Assembly (NCBI GenBank): GCA_041395945.1
Contig: JAWKZN010000002.1
Location: forward strand, 434,001-498,000
DNA: 64,000 nucleotides
Origin: Pseudomonadales bacterium
GTDB taxonomy: Bacteria > Pseudomonadota > Gammaproteobacteria > Pseudomonadales > Azotimanducaceae
Reading direction: 5' to 3'
Shown here piece by piece: positions 42,547 to 51,557 of the stretch. Under the pieces are notes generated by a model. It saw only the letters and a list, made by a program, of their open reading frames with translations. It was not told the DNA's origin and did not search any database. Each line of letters starts with the position of its first letter. The stretch's first letter is position 1. The position numbers were made by a program, and so were the translations under genes.

Positions 42547-43596
42547 GTGGCAGCTTCCCAACCCGAACTGAAGATTATCGAACTGGACTCAGTTATCGAT
42601 ACTCTGCTGTCCTCCAGTCAACCTTCCATCCGTTATAAGACCAGACTACACATCCTCGGCGAGTCGCCCACCAGCAGACCACTCAAGCGCCTTACGGCAG
42701 AGATCAGGCAATCCGCCCTTGCACGCTGCCTGCTGCAGAATCAGCAGGCGGACGGTCGCATCACTGCACCTTCTGGCGTCTACGCAAAGTGGCAGGGCGC
42801 ACACTGGATTATGGCCGCCCTAGCCGATACCGGCTATCCGGGCGGTGATCGCAGCCTGCTTCCGATTCGAGACCAGTTGCAGGAGCAATGGTTGTCCGAG
42901 ACCTACTTCGAAGAATTTGAAGCACCATCGAAGCCGATGGCATATCGACGAAACGGTGTACCCGTCATGCAGGGACGACATCGGCGCTGCGCCTCCCAAC
43001 AGGCGAATGCACTCTGGTCGATCCTTCGGCTCGGCCTTGCCGGTAAAAAGACCCATGAGTTCGTCGAACGGCTTCTGCACTGGCAGTGGCCGGACGGCGG
43101 CTGGAACTGCGACAAGAACCCGGACGCCGCGCACTCCTCTTTCATGGAATCCATCCTGCCTCTGCGGGCGCTGGCGCTGTACGCTCAACTGTACAGCGAC
43201 CGCCGCGCCGGAGATGCCGCCGGTCTCGCCAGCGAGATTTTTCTCAAACGTCATCTGTTCTCGAGGCAGACAGATGGTAGTGTGATGAAAGCCGAATTCA
43301 CTCTGCTCCACTATCCCCTGTACTGGCACTACGATTTTCTGCACGGCCTCAAGGTGCTGGCAGAGTCAGGTTTCATTCAGGATCCCCGCTGTGTTCCGGC
43401 GCTCGTACTGCTCGCGGACAAGCAGTTACCCGGAGGTGGGTGGCCGGCGGAGAAAAAATATTACAGAACCTCCGGGAAAGTCGCGTTGGGCCACGACTTC
43501 GTCGACTGGGGTCCTACCGGTAGAAAGCGCATGAATCCCTGGGTGACTCTGGACGCGCTGATCGTGCTGCGAAGCGCCGGCCGCCTACCCGGTTAG
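42547..43596 (+). CDS. Alpha/alpha-toroid protein related to terpene cyclases/prenyltransferases, orphan
   Basis: 349 residues. GTG at 42547 has AGGAGG four bases upstream (GTG at 42544 is too close). The protein is helical; QWPDGGWNCDKNPDAAHSSF and DKQLPGGGWPAEKKYY resemble the QW motifs of squalene-hopene cyclase and prenyltransferase toroids, and ASQQANALWSILRLGL supports helix packing of that kind. There is no DxDD motif visible for class II cyclisation, so catalysis is doubtful. It stands alone between the cupin unit and an acyl-CoA dehydrogenase gene. Function unknown. Confidence 0.6.
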   Translation: MAASQPELKIIELDSVIDTLLSSSQPSIRYKTRLHILGESPTSRPLKRLTAEIRQSALARCLLQNQQADGRITAPSGVYAKWQGAHWIMAALADTGYPGGDRSLLPIRDQLQEQWLSETYFEEFEAPSKPMAYRRNGVPVMQGRHRRCASQQANALWSILRLGLAGKKTHEFVERLLHWQWPDGGWNCDKNPDAAHSSFMESILPLRALALYAQLYSDRRAGDAAGLASEIFLKRHLFSRQTDGSVMKAEFTLLHYPLYWHYDFLHGLKVLAESGFIQDPRCVPALVLLADKQLPGGGWPAEKKYYRTSGKVALGHDFVDWGPTGRKRMNPWVTLDALIVLRSAGRLPG

Positions 43597-43669
43597 CGCT
43601 ACCCGGCCGTGCAGTCCCGCCTGTGATGGCGTTAGACTTCAGCCATAGATAAATCAGGGGAACGATCCG

Positions 43670-44848
43670 ATGTCCGAGCACCAAGCATTTCGAGAGGAAA
43701 CCCGGGCCTGGCTGGAATCCAACTGCCCGAAAGGCGCCCGGGGTCCTGGTCAGTTCGCGACCGGCAGCACCAAGGTGGAGCTCGAGCCCGATGTCGCCCT
43801 CTGGCTGTCCCGCATGGCCGAGCGTGGCTGGACTGCGCCAACCTGGCCCACCGAGTACGGCGGTGCCGGTCTGAAAGCCGCAGAAGCCCGCATACTCCAG
43901 GAGGAGATGGCAAAGATCGGCGCCCGTCCACCGCTCATGGGCATGGGTCTAAGCATGATCGGACCCACTCTGCTCGAATTCGGCACTGAGGATCAGAAGG
44001 CTCGTCACCTGCCCAGGATCGTGCGCGGCGAGGTGCAGTGGTGTCAGGGCTATTCCGAGCCAGGCGCCGGGTCAGACCTGGCCTCGCTGCGGACCCGCGC
44101 CGAGGATCAGGGCGACAACTTCCTGATCAATGGCCAGAAGATCTGGACCTCGGGTGGCATGACAGCCGACTGGATGTTCGCGCTGGTGCGCACCGATCCG
44201 GATGCGCCAAAACACGAAGGGATCAGCTTTGTGCTCTTCAGCATGGATCAACCCGGGGTCACCGTACGACCGATCCGCCTGATCAGCGGCAACTCGCCCT
44301 TCAGCGAAACCTTCCTGGACAACGTGATCGCCAGCAAGACCGATCTGGTGGGTCAGCTCAACAAGGGCTGGACCATCGGCAAACGCCTGCTCCAGTTCGA
44401 GCGCTCCGGTATCGGCGGCTTGAGCGGCGGACCGCGGCGCGACGTTGGACGCGAACTGGTAGACACGGCGCGCAAGTACATCGGCGAAGAAAAAGGTCGG
44501 ATCACAGACACAGCAGCCCGGGACAAGGTGCTGCGCTACAACCTCGACATGGCAGCCTTCCGCCTCACAGTGAAGCGGGTCACCGAAGAGAACAAGTCGA
44601 GCCGCACACCCGGAGATGCCACTTCGATCTTCAAGCTGGTCGGGGCCACCCTGCAGCGGGATGGCGCGGACCTGAAACGCGATCTGATGGGTTTTCGCGG
44701 GGTGGGCTGGGACAAGGAAATTTACGAGCCGGATGAGCTGGAAGCCACCCGGGAGTGGTTGTGGAGTCGCACCACGACCATTTATGGCGGCACCAATGAG
44801 GTCCAGCGCAACATCATCGGCAAACGGGTGCTCGGCCTGCCCGACTGA
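43670..44848 (+). CDS. Acyl-CoA dehydrogenase
   Basis: 392 residues, normal length, start after GGGGAA. The N-terminal helical domain, WCQGYSEPGAGSDLASLRTRAE (FAD and substrate-binding middle strand), INGQKIWTSGGMTADWMF and the C-terminal SRTTTIYGGTNEVQRNIIGKRVLGLPD are all typical. The catalytic base position is not certain from the sequence. This branch resembles the FadE proteins used for side-chain beta-oxidation of steroid- or terpenoid-like CoA esters in the cytosol. No operon partner within 65 bases upstream. Confidence 0.93.
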   Translation: MSEHQAFREETRAWLESNCPKGARGPGQFATGSTKVELEPDVALWLSRMAERGWTAPTWPTEYGGAGLKAAEARILQEEMAKIGARPPLMGMGLSMIGPTLLEFGTEDQKARHLPRIVRGEVQWCQGYSEPGAGSDLASLRTRAEDQGDNFLINGQKIWTSGGMTADWMFALVRTDPDAPKHEGISFVLFSMDQPGVTVRPIRLISGNSPFSETFLDNVIASKTDLVGQLNKGWTIGKRLLQFERSGIGGLSGGPRRDVGRELVDTARKYIGEEKGRITDTAARDKVLRYNLDMAAFRLTVKRVTEENKSSRTPGDATSIFKLVGATLQRDGADLKRDLMGFRGVGWDKEIYEPDELEATREWLWSRTTTIYGGTNEVQRNIIGKRVLGLPD

Positions 44849-44913
44849 GACGGCCGGCATCCCCAGGAAGCCATTTCGCTCCGGGGGTTCCTGGAGCGAC
44901 TCTGAAGACGCAG

Positions 44914-45741
44914 CTATCTCTGCACGTCGCTCTGGAGCAGGCGATTCACCTCAGCCCCGGGGGCCGTGTTCCGGATCCAGCCGAAAGTGCCCTGGTCCAG
45001 CATTTCCCGACCCGCATCGAGCAGCGGTTTCACCGCAGCCCAGGTCAGCGCGCCGCCCACACTGACACGCTTCGCACCCGCCGCCGAAAAATCCTGCAGT
45101 GACGCATCGGGCATGAACACGCCGAGCACGTTGAACGGCCGCTGAATCGAGCCGGTGACCGTGCGCAGATCCTTCAGGGTGCGGATTCCCGGGGCGTAGA
45201 GCACATGCGCGCCGGCGGCCTGGTATGCGAGCAGCCGCTGTATGGTGTCATCGAGGTCATTTACCCCCCGCAGCAGATTCTCAGCTCGCGCGGTCAGCTG
45301 AAAGGCCAGACCTGAATTCTCGATCGCTTCAGCTGCAGCCTGCAGTCTCTCTACTGCCTGATTCCGGCCGAACAGCGTGCGCGTGCTGCGGCTGAAATCT
45401 TCGATGGAACCACCGGCGACGCCGGTTTCAAGGAGCCGCAGTACATTCGTGGCAACCGTTTCGGGATCGTCCGCAAAGCCATCTTCGAAGTCTGCGTTCA
45501 CAGGAATATCGGTAGCAGAGGCCAGCGTCCGGCAATGTGCGAGCTTCTCTTCCAGTGTGGGTTTGCCGTCCGTTCGACCCAGCGAATACGCAAACCCTGC
45601 ACTGGTCGTGGCCAGCGCCTTAAAGCCCAGTTCCTGCAGGATTTTCGCGGAGCCCGCATCCCAGGGGTTGGGGATGATGAAAGCATCCGCCTGGCTGTGC
45701 AGCGCCGCGAACTGATCACACTTTTCAGACTGGCTGGTCAT
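44914..45741 (-). CDS. Isocitrate lyase/PEP mutase-superfamily protein
   Basis: 275 residues from the ATG at 45741, preceded by AGGAGAA; the frame extends to 46176 but without ribosome site. ADAFIIPNPWDAGSAKILQELGF, GFAYSLGRTDG, VNADFEDGFADDPE (metal site) and GGSIEDFSR follow the PEP mutase/2-methylisocitrate lyase-like pattern, without the KKCGH catalytic loop of true isocitrate lyase. Members include oxaloacetate hydrolases and carboxyphosphonoenolpyruvate mutase-like enzymes acting on small oxo- or hydroxy-acids in the cytosol. Substrate unknown. Confidence 0.86.
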   Translation of the reverse strand: MTSQSEKCDQFAALHSQADAFIIPNPWDAGSAKILQELGFKALATTSAGFAYSLGRTDGKPTLEEKLAHCRTLASATDIPVNADFEDGFADDPETVATNVLRLLETGVAGGSIEDFSRSTRTLFGRNQAVERLQAAAEAIENSGLAFQLTARAENLLRGVNDLDDTIQRLLAYQAAGAHVLYAPGIRTLKDLRTVTGSIQRPFNVLGVFMPDASLQDFSAAGAKRVSVGGALTWAAVKPLLDAGREMLDQGTFGWIRNTAPGAEVNRLLQSDVQR

Positions 45742-45999
45742 ATTCGATTCTCCTGTGAACGCTCTACTCACCGGTCCCGACGAATTCCACCAACGATTGG
45801 CGAAATCGGCCCGATCGCTCAGCCGCTGCGGCGCCAACCCGATGAATCCACACGGGTTTCTGATTGGCACGATGGTTGCTCGATCAAGCCCGGGTATCAG
45901 TATGTTCCTGATTCGAGAAACGGCAGTGTAAAGAAGATGAGCGCGAGAACGGGAGTAGCGGTGCATTTTGTTCAATCTGACCAGAACCCGGAGACAATC

Positions 46000-46191
46000 A
46001 TGGTCCCAGCTCTGCTGAAGTATTCCTGCGCCGGTCTGGCGGGCGTTCTCATCTGCGCCATTCTGACCATTCTCATAGCCCAGCGAGTCTCTGACGGGCC
46101 GGTCGAATTTCTGCAGGGTGGACCTTTCAAAACTGGCGAGCACGTTGAAGAGACGGTCGCTTATCCTGGAAGGCATTTTCCATTACCCTGA
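46000..46191 (+). CDS. Small single-TM protein or truncated gene
   Basis: 63 residues; ATG after CCGGAG with 6-base spacing. One membrane segment (YSCAGLAGVLICAILTILIA) is followed by SDGPVEFLQGGPFKTGE, which looks like the start of a longer protein family with an N-terminal anchor and a (D)GPxxxxxGGPF motif, but the reading frame ends after a further 20 residues without the rest. So it is either a short membrane protein or a frameshifted remnant. Position between the PEP mutase-like and epoxide hydrolase genes gives no functional clue. Confidence 0.4.
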   Translation: MVPALLKYSCAGLAGVLICAILTILIAQRVSDGPVEFLQGGPFKTGEHVEETVAYPGRHFPLP

Positions 46192-46250
46192 GACCGTGAT
46201 CGCCGCTCGGGGTGACTCGATCGGATACTCATGATTATCTGGAGCATCTC

Positions 46251-47408
46251 ATGCAGAATCAGAGGCTGCCGACGACCACCCTCCTCCCATTCCTGTTGCT
46301 CTCTGCACTGACGCTCACCGGCTGTGGTGCTGACGATCCTGGGCCCACCCCGAATGTGGCACCCGACACCGCGGCCGCGCCGGCTGAAGACGCCGCTGCC
46401 ACCGCAGTACCCATCGAAGAGACTCTGCTGCCCGGTATCAGAATGCACTTCGTCGATTCCAACGGTATCCGCTTGCGCGTCGCCGAAATGGGCGAAGGAC
46501 CTGTTGTCCTGCTCGCACACGGCTGGCCCGAATCCTGGTATTCCTGGCGTCATCAGATACGCGCCCTGGCAGCTGCCGGTTATCGTGTGCTGGCGCCGGA
46601 TATGCGCGGCTACGGGGCAAGTGACGCGCCCGGACCGGAAGAAGATTACAACCTGGTGACTCTGGCAGCGGACATGGTCGGGATACTGGATGCCTTTGCA
46701 GTCACCGAAGCAACCATGGTGGGCCACGACTGGGGTGCACCGGTCGCGACTCACAGCGTGCTGCTGCATCCGGAGCGGTTCAATGGACTCATCATCATGA
46801 GCGTCCCCTACGGCGGCCGCGCGCCGAATCCTCCGATGGCGGGCATGCGGTCCCGGGTCGGTGACAACTTTTTCTATATTCTCTACCACAATGAGCCCAA
46901 CGGGGTTGCAGAAGCCGAGTACGATGCCGACCCGCGCGGCCTGCTGAGTCGCCTCTACCTCTCACCGGACTCCCCCCGAGAGGCACCGGAGGTAACCGAC
47001 CCGAAGCGCGCCGCTGGTGGCTGGATTCCCCGTCTCGGTGCCGCGAAGGGTCTGCCCGACTGGCTGACTCAGCAGGATCTGGATTACTACGTGAGCCAGG
47101 TTGAAGACGCCGGTTTTCGCGGTGGCGTGAACTACTACCGGAACATCGGGCGGAACTGGGAGCTCACCGAAAACCTCGCAGGCGCCAGCGTCCGTGTGCC
47201 AACTCTGTTTATCGCCGGAGACAAGGACATCGTGATCGGAGGTGCGACGCAGGCAGATCTGGAAGGCATGATGAAGCCTGTAATCCCGGAACTGAAGGGC
47301 GTGCTGCTGATTCCCGGTATCGGACACTGGGTACAGCAGGAGGCGCCGGAACAGACCAGCGCAGCGATACTCGAATTTCTTGCAGACCTGCACGCACACC
47401 GCGAATAA
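46251..47408 (+). CDS. Epoxide hydrolase, lipoprotein-anchored
   Basis: 385 residues from the ATG at 46251 (GGAG six bases upstream). A lipoprotein signal LLLSALTLTGC places Cys25 as the lipid attachment site. An Ala-rich linker (about 30-60) leads to an epoxide-hydrolase-type alpha/beta domain: AHGWPE (oxyanion HGWP), nucleophile Asp160 in GHDWGAP, GGVNYYRNIGRNWE in the lid region (the Tyr residues that activate the epoxide lie around there), and final His in GIGHWVQQEAPE. It converts epoxides to diols at the outer membrane or periplasm. Most homologues are cytosolic, so the anchored form is unusual. Confidence 0.86.
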   Translation: MQNQRLPTTTLLPFLLLSALTLTGCGADDPGPTPNVAPDTAAAPAEDAAATAVPIEETLLPGIRMHFVDSNGIRLRVAEMGEGPVVLLAHGWPESWYSWRHQIRALAAAGYRVLAPDMRGYGASDAPGPEEDYNLVTLAADMVGILDAFAVTEATMVGHDWGAPVATHSVLLHPERFNGLIIMSVPYGGRAPNPPMAGMRSRVGDNFFYILYHNEPNGVAEAEYDADPRGLLSRLYLSPDSPREAPEVTDPKRAAGGWIPRLGAAKGLPDWLTQQDLDYYVSQVEDAGFRGGVNYYRNIGRNWELTENLAGASVRVPTLFIAGDKDIVIGGATQADLEGMMKPVIPELKGVLLIPGIGHWVQQEAPEQTSAAILEFLADLHAHRE

Positions 47409-47489
47409 ACTGCAACAGTTGAGTAACTGGAACAGATCCGCAGCCACAGCAGGTCAACACCCACAATGGACCAGAAAGGAGGAACCGGG

Positions 47490-47912
47490 ATGGCACAGGC
47501 CAGAGTCGTGGAAGTCATCAATGCACCCGTCGATCGGGTCTGGCAGCATCTGGGCAACTTTGCCGGTATAAGACCCGGCCCGGGCATCGATGCGGTCGAA
47601 TACACAGGCGAGGGCGTCGGTATGACCCGTAACATGCGACTGAGCACCGGTACCGTCATCGAACAGCTCACTCATCACGATCCGGCGAAGAAGACCTTCA
47701 GCTACGCGATCATCAATGAAGATTCCCCGCTGCCTTTCAAAAACTACTCCGCCACCGTCCAGCTGCTGGCCAACGACGACGACTCAACGACAGTGGAGTG
47801 GACGGGGACATTCGAACCGGAAGGTATTGAAGAAGCCAAGGCGATAAGATTCGCAACAGGCATCTACACCAGCGCCATCAAGAACGCCAGAGCTGAGCTG
47901 AAGGCCGACTGA
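47490..47912 (+). CDS. SRPBCC (START/Bet v1-like) ligand-binding protein
   Basis: 140 residues from the ATG at 47490, preceded by AAAGGAGGAACC; a frame from 47466 also exists. VVEVINAPVDRVWQHLGNFAGIRPGPGIDAVEYTGEG is the entry strand and cavity-loop pattern of the SRPBCC superfamily, with TTVEWTGTFEPEGIEEAKA the long C-terminal helix lead-in. Members bind or convert hydrophobic small molecules (polyketide cyclases, PYR-type proteins). It is 81 bases after the epoxide hydrolase gene and 44 before an SDR. Confidence 0.82.
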   Translation: MAQARVVEVINAPVDRVWQHLGNFAGIRPGPGIDAVEYTGEGVGMTRNMRLSTGTVIEQLTHHDPAKKTFSYAIINEDSPLPFKNYSATVQLLANDDDSTTVEWTGTFEPEGIEEAKAIRFATGIYTSAIKNARAELKAD

Positions 47913-47956
47913 GCGATGGCCGCATCCCTCTCTCTCCCAGCAACCCGGCAACCTGA

Positions 47957-48724
47957 ATGACCAGAGTTGCCGGCAAGGTAGCCATCATTACCGGAGCCGC
48001 CTCGGGGCTCGGCAAGGCAGACGCTTTCCGACTCGCCGAAGAAGGTGCTCAGCTGATGCTGACAGACATCAACGAAGAGGCGGGTAACGAAGTCGCGAAG
48101 GCCTGTGGCGGCCTGTTCTTTACCCAGGATGTGAGCAACGAAACCTCCTGGTCCGAACTCATCGAGCGAACCATCTCCAGCTTCGGGCGCCTGGACGTGC
48201 TCGTCAACAATGCCGGCATCGCTCCCACAGCCAATATCGAATCCACTTCCACAGAGCAATGGCACCTCACTCTGCGTGTCCACCTCGATGGTACTTTCTT
48301 CGGCTGCCGCGCGGCCATTCCGGTGATCGCAGAATCCGGTGGGGGTTCGATTATCAACATGTCTTCAACCGCCGCCCTGGTGGGACTGTCTCCCTATCTC
48401 GCCTATTCAGCGGCCAAAGGCGGGATCCGATCGATGACAAAATCGATTGCCAGCCACTGCCGTGAACAGAAGAACAACATTCGTTGCAACTCGATACATC
48501 CCGGCAGTATCTCCACACCGATGGTGCACAACGCGCTGGAAAGTCTTTCGGGATACCGGCTGATGGATCAGGAAGACCCGGAAGCGGCCCGCATAGCGCT
48601 CGGGATCGGTGAACCACTCGATGTCGCGAACATGGTTCTGTTCCTAGCATCGGACGAATCCAAACACATTAACGGGGCCGAAATCCTCATCGATGGCGGC
48701 TCCACCTTCGGAGCATCCAGATGA
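47957..48724 (+). CDS. Short-chain dehydrogenase/reductase (classical)
   Basis: 255 residues. GAASGLGKA is the NAD(P) loop, LVNNAGIAP the structural NNAG, INMSSTAA the catalytic Ser, and YSAAKGG the Tyr-x3-Lys, all intact, unlike the SDR at 17753. An Asp (LTDINEEA) after the second strand suggests NAD(H) preference. Oxidises a secondary alcohol, for example on a steroid or terpenoid ring, in the cytosol. Same strand and close spacing with the SRPBCC gene. Confidence 0.92.
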   Translation: MTRVAGKVAIITGAASGLGKADAFRLAEEGAQLMLTDINEEAGNEVAKACGGLFFTQDVSNETSWSELIERTISSFGRLDVLVNNAGIAPTANIESTSTEQWHLTLRVHLDGTFFGCRAAIPVIAESGGGSIINMSSTAALVGLSPYLAYSAAKGGIRSMTKSIASHCREQKNNIRCNSIHPGSISTPMVHNALESLSGYRLMDQEDPEAARIALGIGEPLDVANMVLFLASDESKHINGAEILIDGGSTFGASR

Positions 48725-48854
48725 GTGTGACCGGCCAGGTCACCATGGCGGGTCACGCACCCACGCACGTCGCCTGCCTGATGGACCGGGATGGGACAAT
48801 GCCGAAACTGGTCCCATAGCCCGGGACAGTGCAGACACTGATCCCGATGGTGTC

Positions 48855-51557
48855 ATGACACCTCGCCCAGCCTTTGTGATTCCCCTTGCCACCAAAGGGC
48901 TTTCGCTCAGCCAGGTCGGCGGCAAAAGCCGATCGCTTTCTGTACTGGCCTGCGCCGGTCTGCCGGTACCCTCCGGTTTTCTGATCTCCACAGACGCCTA
49001 CAGGCTGTTCGTCGCACACAACGATCTGGGGACACGCATTCGTACACTGCTGGCAGAGCTGGATAGCGGATCCATCGCATCACTGGAAAGTACCTCAGAC
49101 CGGATACGCGGTCTCTTCGAAGCGCATGAACTGCCTGCCGAAGTCGAGTCTGCAGTGATCGAGTCATGGCGCGCTCTGGGAGAACGAGGCTTCTACGCTG
49201 TGCGTTCCTCTGCCACCGCAGAAGATCTGCCCGACTTCTCTTTCGCAGGACAGCACGACAGCTTTCTCGGAGTACAGGGTCGCGACGCTGTGCTCCACGC
49301 CATTCGACTCTGCTGGGCGTCGCTGTGGAGCGCGCGGGCGATCGGCTACCGCCAGCGAATGGCCATAGATGCTGACCGAGTCGCCATGGGTGTGATTGTG
49401 CAGGAGATGGCGGACGCACAGGTGTCCGGAATTCTGTTTACCGCAAACCCGGCCACCGGAGATCCTTCGGAGCTTGTGATCAATGCGGGATTCGGACTGG
49501 GAGAAGCGATCGTGGGTGGTCTGGTGACGCCGGATACCTTTCTGCTTTCCCGGGACGATCTGCGTGTGCGCAGAACCGTGATCGGTGCCAAAGCACAGAT
49601 GATCGTCCCGGGTGAGGGATCCGATAGTCAGATCGCGAATACCCGCGTCGTGGATGTTCCGCCTGCGGATCGCCTGCGAGCCGCCCTCAGCACGGAAACA
49701 CTCGGTGAAATCGCATCTCTCGGCCTGAAGATCGAAGCACTGTGTGATGGCCAGCCCCAGGACATCGAGTGGGCCATTGCTGACGGAAGGCTGTTGCTGC
49801 TGCAGTCCCGACCCATCACGAATCTGCCTGCCGGATCTCTCCCCGACATCCGCTGGGAACCACCCCGTCCCGGTTCAAGGCTCGTCCGGCGGCAGGTTGT
49901 CGAGAACATGCCCCAGCCGCTTTCGACCCTGTTTGAAGATCTGTATCTGAATGAAGGACTGGACCGGGGCCTCGACAATTTCACGTCAGTGATGAAACTG
50001 CCCTTCGATCTGGACGCGTTCATCACCCGCCCGATGTTCGTGACCGTGAACGGCTTCGGTTACTGCCGATACGATCTGCATTTATCCTGGCGTGTATTGT
50101 CCATCATTCCCAGGATGATCTACTGGTACATCCGCCATCTACCCCGGTTCATCAGACAGCTGATCCCGCTCTGGGAGTCTTCCGGGCTTCCCGAGTATCA
50201 GGCGACCATCGAGCGATGGCGTTCGCTTGACTGCAGCCTGGAATCTGATGCGCAGCTGCTGAGCGGCATCCGCGCACTGGCGCTTGCAGACGCCGTCTAC
50301 TGGTTCTACATCACGCTGATGGTCGGCGCGGCGAAGATCACCGAAGAAATGCTGAGTCGCACCCTCAGATCAAAGTCCCTCCAGTCCCGATTTACCACCG
50401 GCATGTTCCTCAGTGGCTTCCCATCGAAGACGGACGAAGCGAAGAACGCACTGGCAGCAATCGCGAGCTCAATCACCCGGGACAGCACCCTGCGTCACTT
50501 TGTGCTGAGCACGCCTGCAGAAATTCTCGTTTCGACCCTTCTCGATGATCCCCGGGCTGCTGCTATCCGGGACCCCTTCGCTGAGTACCTGTACGAGTAC
50601 GGCCACCAGGTTTACGACCTGGATTTCGTGGAGCCCACCCAGGGCGAGGATCCTCTACCGGTGGTGCTCAGTCTGCAGGCACTCGTCCGAAAACTGCAGA
50701 TCCACGACAATCCGGCGGACGCACAGGGTGAATCATCATCAGTGGCCCAGGAACGACGCGACACATCGATCACCGCAGCACGCGCCGCCATGGGTCCCAT
50801 CCGAAAAAGGTTTTTCAACGCTTTTCTGCGCTGGGCACTGAAGTTCGGCCCCTATCGGGAGCAGGCACTTTTCCATATGGGTGCAGCCTGGCCGACCTTG
50901 CGCAAGCTGGCCTTCGAACTTGGCGGACGCCTGACCGACGCTGGCATTCTCCACTCCGCCGGCGCCGTGTTTTTCCTCACCAGCGAAGAACTCCGTCAGG
51001 CATGCGACGCTCGGACGGAGTTCAGCGAGAACGGCAGGCTCAGAAAACCCGGTGAGTCCAGCGAAGCAGGCGGGTTCAGTGAACTCGCAGAGCAACGGCA
51101 GGCTCTGAGAGAAGCGCGCAAGCGCCTGCATCCGCCCCCGCGTGTTCCGCAGGACTTACGCTTCAAATTCGGACCCTTCGATTTCACCCGCTACTTCGAG
51201 GTCTGGGAAACCCAGATGCACAACGACCCCGCTTCTTCCACGTTGCACGGATTTCCCGTCAGCCCCGGCACGGTGACCGGAACGGTGAGTCTGATTCTCT
51301 CCCCGGCTGATTTCGCACAGATGAAACCCGACACCATTCTGGTGTGCCCCACAACCACCCCCGCCTGGACGCCGCTGTTCTCCCAGGCCATCGGTCTGAT
51401 CACGGATATCGGCGGGGTGCTCGCTCATGGTTCCATCGTAGCGCGGGAGTATGGTATTCCCGCCGTACTCGGCACCGGCGACATCACCCGCCGTATCACC
51501 AGCGGTCAGCGGGTCACCCTGAACGGGGTGACAGGCACCGTGACGCTCATCGACTGA
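48855..51557 (+). CDS. PEP synthase/rifampin-phosphotransferase-like dikinase
   Basis: About 900 residues from the ATG at 48855; weak ribosome site, start uncertain. Order: an ATP-grasp domain (VGGKSRSLSVLACAGLPVPSGF; YAVRSSATAEDLPDFSFAGQHDSF; VQEMADAQVSGILFTANP), a central 450-residue helical region, and a C-terminal phospho-His domain (GGVLAHGSIVAREYGIPAV, His858). This three-part layout and length match rifampin phosphotransferase rather than PEP synthase, whose His domain is central. It would move phosphate from ATP through the His onto an unknown hydroxyl compound. It overlaps the convergent APH-fold kinase gene by 11 bases at the 3' ends. Confidence 0.85.
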   Translation: MTPRPAFVIPLATKGLSLSQVGGKSRSLSVLACAGLPVPSGFLISTDAYRLFVAHNDLGTRIRTLLAELDSGSIASLESTSDRIRGLFEAHELPAEVESAVIESWRALGERGFYAVRSSATAEDLPDFSFAGQHDSFLGVQGRDAVLHAIRLCWASLWSARAIGYRQRMAIDADRVAMGVIVQEMADAQVSGILFTANPATGDPSELVINAGFGLGEAIVGGLVTPDTFLLSRDDLRVRRTVIGAKAQMIVPGEGSDSQIANTRVVDVPPADRLRAALSTETLGEIASLGLKIEALCDGQPQDIEWAIADGRLLLLQSRPITNLPAGSLPDIRWEPPRPGSRLVRRQVVENMPQPLSTLFEDLYLNEGLDRGLDNFTSVMKLPFDLDAFITRPMFVTVNGFGYCRYDLHLSWRVLSIIPRMIYWYIRHLPRFIRQLIPLWESSGLPEYQATIERWRSLDCSLESDAQLLSGIRALALADAVYWFYITLMVGAAKITEEMLSRTLRSKSLQSRFTTGMFLSGFPSKTDEAKNALAAIASSITRDSTLRHFVLSTPAEILVSTLLDDPRAAAIRDPFAEYLYEYGHQVYDLDFVEPTQGEDPLPVVLSLQALVRKLQIHDNPADAQGESSSVAQERRDTSITAARAAMGPIRKRFFNAFLRWALKFGPYREQALFHMGAAWPTLRKLAFELGGRLTDAGILHSAGAVFFLTSEELRQACDARTEFSENGRLRKPGESSEAGGFSELAEQRQALREARKRLHPPPRVPQDLRFKFGPFDFTRYFEVWETQMHNDPASSTLHGFPVSPGTVTGTVSLILSPADFAQMKPDTILVCPTTTPAWTPLFSQAIGLITDIGGVLAHGSIVAREYGIPAVLGTGDITRRITSGQRVTLNGVTGTVTLID

